Below are positions 1 through 5,614 of a DNA stretch of 5,614 nt, piece by piece. This stretch comes from Prevotellaceae bacterium. GTDB taxonomy: Bacteria > Bacteroidota > Bacteroidia > Bacteroidales > Bacteroidaceae. Each line of letters opens with the position of its first letter. Positions within the stretch are counted from its first letter, which is position 1. The notes under the pieces are model-generated. The model was not told the DNA's origin. It saw only the letters and a list, made by a program, of their open reading frames with translations, and searched no databases. The translations under genes were made by a program, and so were the position numbers. Location of the stretch: assembly GCA_021204545.1 (NCBI GenBank), contig JAJPZF010000055.1, forward strand, positions 1 through 5,614, written 5' to 3'.

Positions 1-1499
1 AGGCTCGGGTGAAATCCCCCTTCAGCATCTGGCAGAAGATGCAGCACAAGGGCATACCCTTCGAGGAGGTGTACGACATCCTGGCCGCACGCATCGTCTT
101 CACCCCACGGGAGCCTGACAACGAGATAGCCGAGTGCTTCCAGATATACGCCATTGCCTCCAACATCTACAAGCCGCACCCCGAGCGCTTCCGCGACTGG
201 CTGAGCCACCCCAAGGCGAACGGCTACCAAGCCCTGCACACCACCCTAATGAGCAAGACGGGAAAGTGGATTGAGGTGCAGATAAGAAGCGAGAGGATGG
301 ACGAGATAGCCGAGCAGGGCTTCGCCGCACACTGGAAGTACAAGGAAGGCGAGAAGACCTCGGAGACCTCGGAGACCGAGCTCAACAAGTGGCTGCAAAC
401 CATCAAGGAGATACTCGACAACCCGCAGCCCAGCGCCATCGACTTCCTCGACGCTATAAAGCTCAACCTCTACGCCAACGAGATCTTCGTCGTCACCCCC
501 AAGGGCGAGTTCAAGACTATGCCTGCGGGCTGCACCGCCCTCGACTTCGCCTTCAGCATACACACCTTCCTCGGCACGCACTGCATAGGGGCGAAGGTGA
601 ACCACAACCTCGTGCCGCTGAACTACGTCCTAAGGAGCGGCGACCAGGTGGAGGTGCTGACATCGAACCGCCAGACAGTGGACGAGAGCTGGCTTCACTT
701 CATAACCACCGCCAAGGCCCGCAGCAAGGTGGTGAACATCCTGCGTAGGAAGGACAGGGAGAAGCAGAAGGCGGGGGAGCAGACCCTGAGAGACTTCTTC
801 CAGCAGAACGACGTGGAAGTGAACAGCCTCAACATAGACAAGCTCTGCCTGCTCCACTCTATGAGCTCCCGAGAGCAGCTCTATGCGGCCATCGGCACGC
901 AGACCGTACTCTTGGGGAAGGAAGACCTCGACATGCTGCGCAACAAGAGCCGACGGAGGAAGTCGTGGAGCAAGTACCTTAACCCCTTCAAGCGCACCTC
1001 CGACAAGCGGGACGACACCCCAACGGTGGCTTACGACAAGGTGGACCGCAAGAAGCCGCTCATACTCAACGAGCAGACCATCAGCCACTACGTCATAGCG
1101 CCCTGCTGCCAGCCCATACCTGGAGACGACGTGCTCGCCTACATGGACCCCGACACCAAGCGCATCGTCATACACAAGCGCCAGTGTACAGAGGCGGACA
1201 AGCTAAAGGCGAAGGACGGCAACCGCATACTGCACGCCGAGTGGCAGACGCATAAGAAGCTCTTCTTCCCGGCAAGCATACGGGTGGACGGCATCGACCA
1301 TCAGGGCGTGCTCTTCCAGATAACAAGCATCCTCTCGCAGCAGCTTAACCTGAACATACGGAAGCTAAGTGTCCAGGCCAGCGACGGACTGTTCCAGTGC
1401 CTCATACAGATGGAGGTGCACGACATCCACGACGTGCAGACCGTCACCAGCGACCTTAAGAAGATTAGCGAGGTGAAGACCGTCACACGCATCAGCTGA
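1..1499 (+). CDS. relA: RelA/SpoT-family (p)ppGpp synthetase/hydrolase, 5'-truncated by window edge
   Basis: This is the C-terminal part of a long RSH enzyme that makes, and probably also degrades, the stringent-response alarmone (p)ppGpp in the cytoplasm. The frame is open from base 3 with no start; 498 codons are visible, ending in TGA at 1497. Long RSH proteins usually have about 700-750 residues, so the N-terminal HD hydrolase domain and the start of the synthetase domain lie upstream. In order: the ARVKSPFSIWQKM synthetase signature (3-41), YDILAARIVF (72-101), RFRDWLSHPKANGYQALHT (186-242), EVQIRS followed by AAHWKYK (to about 344); a TGS domain (about 477-665); a helical region; a zinc-finger/CC domain with His at 1086, CC at 1104-1109 and HKRQC near 1173-1187; and an ACT domain (about 1260-1496). 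RFRD occupies the site that reads RxKD in bifunctional Rel/SpoT enzymes and ExDD in RelA-only synthetases, which suggests a bifunctional type, but the HD domain cannot be seen. Family assignment is near certain; relA versus spoT naming is not. Confidence 0.96.
   Translation, partial: ARVKSPFSIWQKMQHKGIPFEEVYDILAARIVFTPREPDNEIAECFQIYAIASNIYKPHPERFRDWLSHPKANGYQALHTTLMSKTGKWIEVQIRSERMDEIAEQGFAAHWKYKEGEKTSETSETELNKWLQTIKEILDNPQPSAIDFLDAIKLNLYANEIFVVTPKGEFKTMPAGCTALDFAFSIHTFLGTHCIGAKVNHNLVPLNYVLRSGDQVEVLTSNRQTVDESWLHFITTAKARSKVVNILRRKDREKQKAGEQTLRDFFQQNDVEVNSLNIDKLCLLHSMSSREQLYAAIGTQTVLLGKEDLDMLRNKSRRRKSWSKYLNPFKRTSDKRDDTPTVAYDKVDRKKPLILNEQTISHYVIAPCCQPIPGDDVLAYMDPDTKRIVIHKRQCTEADKLKAKDGNRILHAEWQTHKKLFFPASIRVDGIDHQGVLFQITSILSQQLNLNIRKLSVQASDGLFQCLIQMEVHDIHDVQTVTSDLKKISEVKTVTRIS
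357..380 (+). repeat. 9-bp in-frame tandem duplication inside relA linker
   Basis: Two perfect copies of ACCTCGGAG (357-365 and 366-374) are followed by a partial copy ACCGAG (375-380). They encode Thr-Ser-Glu, Thr-Ser-Glu, Thr-Glu in the acidic linker just after the synthetase domain and before the TGS domain. The unit is a multiple of three, so gain or loss of copies by slippage would keep the reading frame. It is probably a neutral length-variable linker. Confidence 0.7.
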
Positions 1500-1506
1500 C
1501 CTCAAC

Positions 1507-1652
1507 ACCCCTTTCACCAAAGAGGTAATACCCCTTCCACCAAAGAGGTATTACCCCTTCCACCAAAGAGGTATTACCCCTTCCACCAAAGAGGTATTAC
1601 CCCTTTCTCCAAAGAGGTATTACCCCTTTTGCGACAGGGGTATTACCCCTTT
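1507..1652. repeat. 23-bp tandem repeat array (6 units plus 8 bp), each unit an inverted repeat
   Basis: Units start at 1507, 1530, 1553, 1576, 1599 and 1622, and an 8-bp partial unit runs 1645-1652. Units 2, 3 and 4 are identical. Unit 1 differs from them at two positions, unit 5 at two and unit 6 at six. Each unit has arms ACCCCTT and AAGAGGT around a 6-nt centre, then a 3-nt spacer (ATT, or AAT in unit 1). Read as plus-strand RNA the arms pair with one C-A mismatch; read as minus-strand RNA that pair becomes G-U, so the stem is continuous. In unit 6 the arms are a perfect ACCCCT/AGGGGT. The array fills 146 of the 161 bp between the convergent stop codons at 1499 and 1661. Identical middle copies with diverged edges suggest expansion by slippage or unequal crossing-over. 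Similar 22-23-bp tandem repeats are known, as I recall, in Porphyromonas genomes; whether these are related is unknown. Confidence 0.95.
1599..1652. terminator. Possible bidirectional transcription terminator at the array's right end
   Basis: The perfect inverted repeat ACCCCT (1622-1627) / AGGGGT (1636-1641), and the overlapping 15-bp palindrome AGGGGTA-T-TACCCCT (1636-1650), lie between two converging genes, where intrinsic terminators are expected. Short T runs occur (TTTT at 1627-1630 on plus, AAAA as its complement), but no long U tract follows a stem on either strand, so this is not a classical rho-independent terminator. The placement supports a role in ending transcription or protecting 3' ends; the sequence alone does not prove it. 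Confidence 0.4.
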
Positions 1653-1660
1653 GCTGACCC

Positions 1661-4315
1661 TCACCTAAGCACCTTCTTGCCGCCTGTCACTATGATGCCG
1701 CGCTCTCCCTTCGTGGCCCTGCGCCCTGAGAGGTCGTACTCCTCCGCGCCCGTGGACTGTGCGTTGGGCTGGACATCCTCTATGCCCGTTGTCAGCTCCG
1801 CTACCTCCTGGGCCGTGAGGGCGTAGTTATACACGCGGAAGTCGTCCACGTAGCCCTTCAGCAGCGGGTCTGTCGAGAACTGGCTGCGCCCGATGTAGTT
1901 GAGCAGGGGGCGGAAGTCGGAGGGCTTCACGCTGATGTTGTCGTTCTCACCCTTGAGCTCACCGTTTATGTAGAGGCACGCCTTGCCGTCGCCCAGCGTG
2001 ACGGCGAGGTGATACCAGCGTGTGGCTATGAGCGACGAGCCTGCGTCGACGGTCTGCTCCTCGCCTCCGTCCTTGATGGCGAAGCGCGGGCCGCTGTCGC
2101 CCTTGGCGGTGAGGAACATGTACTGGTCAGTGCCGTTGCCGAAGTCGAACACCCTTGCCCACTGGCTCACGCTGCTTAAGCGCAGCCAGCACGAGACGGT
2201 GAGGGCGTCGTGGCTGGCTACTGTGTAGGGCAGCTGCAAGAAGTTGCCGCTGAGGGAGATGGCTTGGTGGTCGTTGCTCGAGACGAAGGTGGTGTCTCCC
2301 CAGACGGCGCAGTGGTTGCCGTTCTCCGTGTCGTCGAGGAGGCCGTCGTCGAAGGCGAGGTGCATCACCATTCCCTCTTCGTCGGTCACCGTGCAGCCCG
2401 TCGCCTCGTTGCTCGTCTCGCTGCGGTTGAGGCTCTGGTCAACGGCGTAGACGCTGTAGGTGTACGTGGAGTCGGGCTCCGCCTCGTTGTCGGTGAACTC
2501 GCAGCCGGTTATGCCTCTGGCGAGCAGGCTGCCGTTCCTTACGACGCAGTACTCTTGGATGTCCTTGCTCTGGCTATCGTCCCACGAGAGCCTCACGCTT
2601 GCGCTCTGCAGCGTGGCCTTGAGGTTGGAGGGGGCGTCGGGAGCGTCGAGGTCGGCCGTCGCGTTGGGGTCGAGGAAGCGCCACTGCTGGTTCTTCTCTC
2701 CCGTGAAGCTTGCCATCTTGACGTTAGCCCCCACGGCGGTGCTTGAGCCAGCCACCTCGAGGCACTTGGCGCTGTAGCGGCTTCTGATGTAGAACGCTCC
2801 CTCGCCCGCGTACTCAATGTACCACTGCTCGTTCGTGCCCATACCGCCGGCGTACGCTCCTACATCCGCCCCCGACGTGTAGTCCCAGTTAAGGATGTCG
2901 AGCTGAAGGTCGTTGTCCGTGTTCAGCGTGAGGGAGTAGTAGCTCTGGTCGCCCCACGTGTCGTCTCCCGCCAAGGGCTTGACCACCCACTGGAGGTACT
3001 TGCTGGTGCCGTCCTTCCTCTGCGTGGCGGTCGTCCAGTCTGCCTTGGAGGGGCTTGCGCCGAAGCCCAGCAGCCTGCCAGAGTTCACGTTCATTATCTT
3101 GTACGTCCCGTCGATGTGGGGCATCACGTCAGTGCCTCCTTGTATGTTAACCAACACCTCGGCGCTTGTCTGCCCTGTCTGGTAGCCTGTGCCGCCTTTG
3201 AGGTACATCGGGTAGTCCCTGCCCCTCTGACCGTCGTACCACACGGGGCGGTCGAGCGAGAGCAAGTCGTAGCACGTCGTGTACGACTGCCTCTCGCTCA
3301 TCCCTCCGAAGGCTTGCACCTCTCCCGTCGGCTGGCGGTAGACGGAGGCGGCAGTCCAGTTGTCGCGGTTCTCGGCGTACGCCAGCCTCTCGCCTGGGTT
3401 GCCTTGGTAAGTAGCCTTCATGAACTGCGAGCGCACGTTCTCGTTCGCTCCCCACCAGATGCCTGTCTGCAAGCCGTACTCAGCGCCGACCATGCACTCC
3501 ATCACGTTGTGCAGCTCGTCGTTGGTGGCGTGATGCCCCTCTGCGGTAAGTGCCTCGTAGAAGGAGGCGTAGTTGTCGAACGAGCCTGCCAGCTGGTGTG
3601 TGTTGCCCTCGTCGAGGTAGTCCTTGGCGTTGTTCCACCACTCGTAGGCGTAGTCGGTGTTCAGCGTGTTGCCTCCGCAAAGGCGCACGTCGGCGTACTT
3701 GTCGACGTATGCCTCGTCTTCCTTGAAGAGCTTGCAGATGTCCTTGAGGTCGCTCTCGGCTGTGCTCACGTTGAGGCTCTGCCCCGTGTAGTAGTCAGGC
3801 TCGTTGAAGGGGGCGATGCTCACGAGGTTCGTCAGCCCGAACGTCTTGTAGCTGTCGGCGGTGAGGTCTATGAGCGTAGCCCAGCGGCGTGTCCTCGTGT
3901 CGCTGTCGTAGTAGTAGTTGTACCAGTCGTCGACGCTTGGGTTGTCGTCATTGATGTAGTATCCCACGCCCGACTTGCACCACGTCTTCACGATGCTTGC
4001 CCTGAGCTTTATGCTGTCCGTCTGAGCGCTCTGGAGCGTGCCGTCCTCCACGTCGTAGGTGGGCTGGTACGACACACGCACCACGTCAATCATGTCCTCG
4101 CCCACGTAGAGTATGCCAGTGCGGACGTTGTCCTCCGAGAGCCATGCGAGGTCGAGCCCCCACTCGAGCGGGGTCTGCTTGCCAGTGTCGCCGTAGCGGA
4201 AAGGCACGACGACATCCGCCTGCCTGCCCGCCCTGAGGAAGGAGGCACAGCTTGTCACTTGAGCCTGTGCCGTCGGGGCTATGGCCAGTGCGATGATAGG
4301 TAGAAGCTTCTTCAT
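1661..4315 (-). CDS. Secreted multidomain glycoside hydrolase-like protein (GH-A-like region, ricin, FnIII, LamG, C-terminal sorting tail)
   Basis: An 884-residue exported protein, probably acting on a polysaccharide outside the cell or on its surface. It starts MKKLLPIIALAIAPTAQAQ, a signal peptide with likely cleavage after AQA (residue 18). Residues about 40-395 look like a clan GH-A TIM barrel. LVSIAPFNEPDYY (164-176) has the Asn-Glu-Pro motif typical of the strand-4 acid/base (Glu172). ELHNVMECMVGAEYG (267-281) holds the likely nucleophile, Glu273 or less likely Glu279. Then come a ricin-type beta-trefoil (about 403-548, with NEQWYI and NQQWRF repeats), a fibronectin type III domain (about 557-640), a LamG/concanavalin-like domain (about 648-842, ending GYVDDFRVYNYALTAQEV) and a tail, YDLSGRR...GIIVTGGKKVLR (860-884), like Bacteroidetes C-terminal sorting signals. 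I recall similar Bacteroidetes proteins but cannot name a CAZy family or substrate. The start lies 7 bp after the tilS stop, with no clear Shine-Dalgarno, which fits this phylum. The lectin-like domains suggest glycan binding. Confidence 0.9.
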   Translation of the reverse strand: MKKLLPIIALAIAPTAQAQVTSCASFLRAGRQADVVVPFRYGDTGKQTPLEWGLDLAWLSEDNVRTGILYVGEDMIDVVRVSYQPTYDVEDGTLQSAQTDSIKLRASIVKTWCKSGVGYYINDDNPSVDDWYNYYYDSDTRTRRWATLIDLTADSYKTFGLTNLVSIAPFNEPDYYTGQSLNVSTAESDLKDICKLFKEDEAYVDKYADVRLCGGNTLNTDYAYEWWNNAKDYLDEGNTHQLAGSFDNYASFYEALTAEGHHATNDELHNVMECMVGAEYGLQTGIWWGANENVRSQFMKATYQGNPGERLAYAENRDNWTAASVYRQPTGEVQAFGGMSERQSYTTCYDLLSLDRPVWYDGQRGRDYPMYLKGGTGYQTGQTSAEVLVNIQGGTDVMPHIDGTYKIMNVNSGRLLGFGASPSKADWTTATQRKDGTSKYLQWVVKPLAGDDTWGDQSYYSLTLNTDNDLQLDILNWDYTSGADVGAYAGGMGTNEQWYIEYAGEGAFYIRSRYSAKCLEVAGSSTAVGANVKMASFTGEKNQQWRFLDPNATADLDAPDAPSNLKATLQSASVRLSWDDSQSKDIQEYCVVRNGSLLARGITGCEFTDNEAEPDSTYTYSVYAVDQSLNRSETSNEATGCTVTDEEGMVMHLAFDDGLLDDTENGNHCAVWGDTTFVSSNDHQAISLSGNFLQLPYTVASHDALTVSCWLRLSSVSQWARVFDFGNGTDQYMFLTAKGDSGPRFAIKDGGEEQTVDAGSSLIATRWYHLAVTLGDGKACLYINGELKGENDNISVKPSDFRPLLNYIGRSQFSTDPLLKGYVDDFRVYNYALTAQEVAELTTGIEDVQPNAQSTGAEEYDLSGRRATKGERGIIVTGGKKVLR

Positions 4316-4322
4316 ATTGGTT

Positions 4323-5510
4323 TCAGGTTTGCTTTGTTGATACGATGTAGATGCGCCTTGTCTTCGGTGTTATGCGGAAGCGGTTGTCGCTACGTCTGCC
4401 CACAATCCACGCTATGTTTCCGCCGCTGACAAGCAGTGTTTGCCTCTGTTTCTCGAAGAGATTTAGCTTAAGGTCGGTAAGGAAATCGCTGACGAGTCGT
4501 ATGCCTCTCATCCCGAACGGGCGGAAGCGGTCGCCTTTCTGCCATAGGCGTTGCTGAAGGGGAAGCTGAAGCTTGTCAGCGTCGAGGTATGCATAGTCAG
4601 GCGTTAAGGGCTGTGTCTTAAGGAACTCCAGCGGCTTGTTCGTCTCCACTATCCTGTGGTTTAGGCACTGCGTGCCCTCTTGCTCGAGGCGGCTTCGCAG
4701 CACAAGCCTTCCTCTGTCACGTAGCAGCTGGTGCGTCGGGCTTTCATAGACGGCACCGCTCTGCCCCAGCTGTCCATCGAAGATGGAGTGTATCTGCGCC
4801 GAGTTGAAGCCGTAGGGCATCAGCCATTGGTACAAGGCGTTGAGGCTGTGCCTGCCTGGGGTAGGGGAGTCCAGTGCGCTCTGCACCAGCTCTGCCGTCT
4901 GGCAGATATGCTCCACCGCCTTGGGGTTAATCTCCCTGAGCAAGGGCATTACGTCGAGGCGAAGGTGGTTACGCAACGCCTCACGCTCAAGATTGGTGGA
5001 ATCAGTTACGTAGTCCTGCCCTATGCCTTCGAGGTAAGCGAGAATGTCCTGCTTGGAGAAGCCGAGCAACGGGCGGATGATGCTGCCGCTCTTGCTTCGC
5101 ATCCCTGCCAAGCCACGCAGCCCAGTACCTCGCAGCAGGTTAAGCAGCACCGTCTCAGCTTGGTCGTCTTGGTGGTGAGCAACGGCAATGAAGCGGCATC
5201 CCAGCTCGCATAGCTGCTCCTCGAACCACTGGTAGCGCAGTTCTCTTGCAGCCATCTCTATGCTTATCCCTTTATTGTGGGCGTAGCTAAGAGTGTCGAA
5301 CCTCTTCACGTGCAGCTCCACCTCAAGCTTCTTGCACAGCTCGGTCACGAATGCCTCGTCCCTAAGCGACTCCTCTCCTCGCAGCTGGAAGTTACAGTGA
5401 AGAGCCACAAGGTCTGCCCCCGCCTCGAGCATAAGACGCAGAAGAGCGACGGAGTCCGCTCCGCCGCTCAATGCTACTATCACTCGCCCTTCGGGGGCTT
5501 CAATCCTCAT
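4323..5510 (-). CDS. tilS: tRNA(Ile)-lysidine synthetase TilS
   Basis: A 395-residue cytoplasmic enzyme that uses ATP to attach lysine to C34 of tRNA-Ile(CAU). The modified tRNA then reads AUA instead of AUG and is charged with Ile; the gene is normally essential. Visible evidence: the PP-loop SGGADS (15-20) after a short beta strand; HCNFQLRGEES (38-48); the AHHQDDQAETVLLNLLRGTG segment (111-130) typical of TilS; the RNHLRLDVMPLLREINPKA helix region (180-198); and a C-terminal TilS domain with KGDRFRPFGM (325-334), RLVSDFLTDLKLNLFEKQRQ (338-357) and IAWIVGRRSDNRF (366-378). The domain set looks complete. The ATG at 5510 is chosen because it overlaps the upstream stop as ATGA and no in-frame start precedes it within the window. 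The next gene begins 7 bp after the stop, so tilS sits in the middle of an apparent operon of secreted-protein genes. Confidence 0.97.
   Translation of the reverse strand: MRIEAPEGRVIVALSGGADSVALLRLMLEAGADLVALHCNFQLRGEESLRDEAFVTELCKKLEVELHVKRFDTLSYAHNKGISIEMAARELRYQWFEEQLCELGCRFIAVAHHQDDQAETVLLNLLRGTGLRGLAGMRSKSGSIIRPLLGFSKQDILAYLEGIGQDYVTDSTNLEREALRNHLRLDVMPLLREINPKAVEHICQTAELVQSALDSPTPGRHSLNALYQWLMPYGFNSAQIHSIFDGQLGQSGAVYESPTHQLLRDRGRLVLRSRLEQEGTQCLNHRIVETNKPLEFLKTQPLTPDYAYLDADKLQLPLQQRLWQKGDRFRPFGMRGIRLVSDFLTDLKLNLFEKQRQTLLVSGGNIAWIVGRRSDNRFRITPKTRRIYIVSTKQT
5507..5510 (-). other. ATGA stop/start overlap coupling the upstream gene to tilS
   Basis: The tilS ATG (5510-5508) and the TGA of the upstream secreted-protein gene (5509-5507) overlap in the sequence ATGA. 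This arrangement typically allows a terminating ribosome to restart on the next gene, and it implies that both genes lie on one mRNA. There is no room for a separate promoter directly before tilS other than inside the upstream coding sequence. Confidence 0.8.
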
Positions 5511-5614
5511 CTGAGAACCTTCTTTCCGTTGATTATGAGCAGACCCTTCGCACCGCTCGTCACACGCCTGCCGTTCAGGTCGTATATCACCTCTTCCTTC
5601 GTGTCAGTGCCTAC
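5507..5614 (-). CDS. C-terminal end of a secreted protein with a sorting tail, 5'-truncated by window edge
   Basis: Reading the minus strand from the right edge, codon phase 1 is open for 35 residues and ends in TGA (5509-5507). The visible peptide begins VGTDTKEEV and continues IYDLNGRRVTSGAKG then LLIINGKKVLR. This is the same tail type that ends the 884-residue protein further down the operon (YDLSGRR...GGKKVLR): a YDL-x-GRR strand, a glycine turn, a hydrophobic strand and a terminal GKKVLR. In Bacteroidetes such tails belong to exported proteins, many of them type IX secretion substrates, so this is inferred to be an exported protein; its main domains lie outside the window. Its stop shares bases with the tilS ATG. 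The fragment is short, but the match to the neighbouring tail and the exact ATGA junction make it convincing. Confidence 0.87.
   Translation of the reverse strand, partial: VGTDTKEEVIYDLNGRRVTSGAKGLLIINGKKVLR

Noticed and set aside
9..11. GTG at base 9 as the start of the RSH gene
   Set aside because: It falls inside the conserved ARVKSPFSIW synthetase motif, so it is an internal Val. The frame is open to the window edge and the hydrolase and early synthetase regions must lie upstream.
630..1175. A 181-codon minus-strand open frame opposite relA
   Set aside because: The relA frame here encodes recognisable TGS and zinc-finger/CC domains, while the antisense product is rich in Val, Leu and His with no motif.
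1507..1652. CRISPR array
   Set aside because: The units are directly adjacent with no variable spacers, and the 23-bp period is too short for a repeat-spacer unit. This is a simple tandem repeat.
1629..1826. A 65-codon plus-strand open frame running from the repeat array into the hydrolase 3' end
   Set aside because: It starts inside the repeat and runs antisense to the LamG end and sorting tail; no sign that it is a gene.
2210..2746. A 178-codon open frame on the plus strand inside the hydrolase gene
   Set aside because: It is antisense to the FnIII and LamG coding region, with Val/Ala/Glu-rich composition and no domain; a composition shadow.
3116..4303. A 395-codon open frame on the plus strand, antisense to the hydrolase gene
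   Set aside because: It lies wholly opposite a gene with clear domains, a signal peptide and a sorting tail. Its translation is low-complexity and rich in Val, Ala, Arg and His with no recognisable motif, as expected from the complement of a gene with G/C-rich third positions that lacks codons giving antisense stops.
4316..4322. A promoter between tilS and the hydrolase gene
   Set aside because: Only 7 bp separate the genes and no Bacteroidetes -7/-33 type pattern (TAnnTTTG with an upstream TTTG) could be made out just before the start; co-transcription is simpler.
4731..5213. A 160-codon plus-strand open frame opposite tilS
   Set aside because: It overlaps conserved TilS motifs on the other strand and has no recognisable features.

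Overview
The window looks like a piece of a Bacteroidetes chromosome, most likely Bacteroidales and plausibly a Prevotella relative. The clues are two proteins ending in the short YDL-x-GRR ... GKKVLR tail typical of secreted proteins in that phylum, a multidomain secreted glycoside-hydrolase-like protein, and gene starts without a clear Shine-Dalgarno sequence. Codons favour G or C at the third position, yet AUA is used very often for isoleucine. The species cannot be fixed from this sequence.

Layout: (1) Positions 1-1499, plus strand: the C-terminal two thirds or so of a long RelA/SpoT-family (p)ppGpp enzyme, open at the left edge. (2) Positions 1500-1660: a short gap between two convergent genes, almost entirely filled by a tandem array of six 23-bp units plus a partial one. 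Each unit is an imperfect inverted repeat, so the transcripts could fold into a string of hairpins. (3) Positions 1661-5614, minus strand: three closely packed genes read right to left. First is the last 36 codons of a secreted protein (cut by the right edge), then tilS (tRNA-Ile lysidine synthetase), whose ATG overlaps the preceding stop as ATGA, and then, 7 bp further on, a large secreted protein with a clan GH-A-like catalytic region, a ricin-type beta-trefoil, a fibronectin type III domain, a LamG-like domain and a C-terminal sorting tail.

How the genes relate: tilS is a core translation gene sitting between two genes for exported proteins, both carrying the same kind of C-terminal tail. 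The spacing implies one polycistronic mRNA with translational coupling, and no promoter is visible inside the run. TilS makes the lysidine needed to read AUA, and by hand count AUA is about 47% of the Ile codons in this window (42 of 90), so the local genes depend heavily on that enzyme. The stringent-response gene is only a convergent neighbour, separated by the repeat array, which probably also ends transcription from one or both sides.

Most of the window is ordinary. The points that merit a second look are the hairpin minisatellite, the arrangement of tilS between two secreted-protein genes, the catalytic domain that I could not assign to a named glycoside hydrolase family, and the AUA preference.
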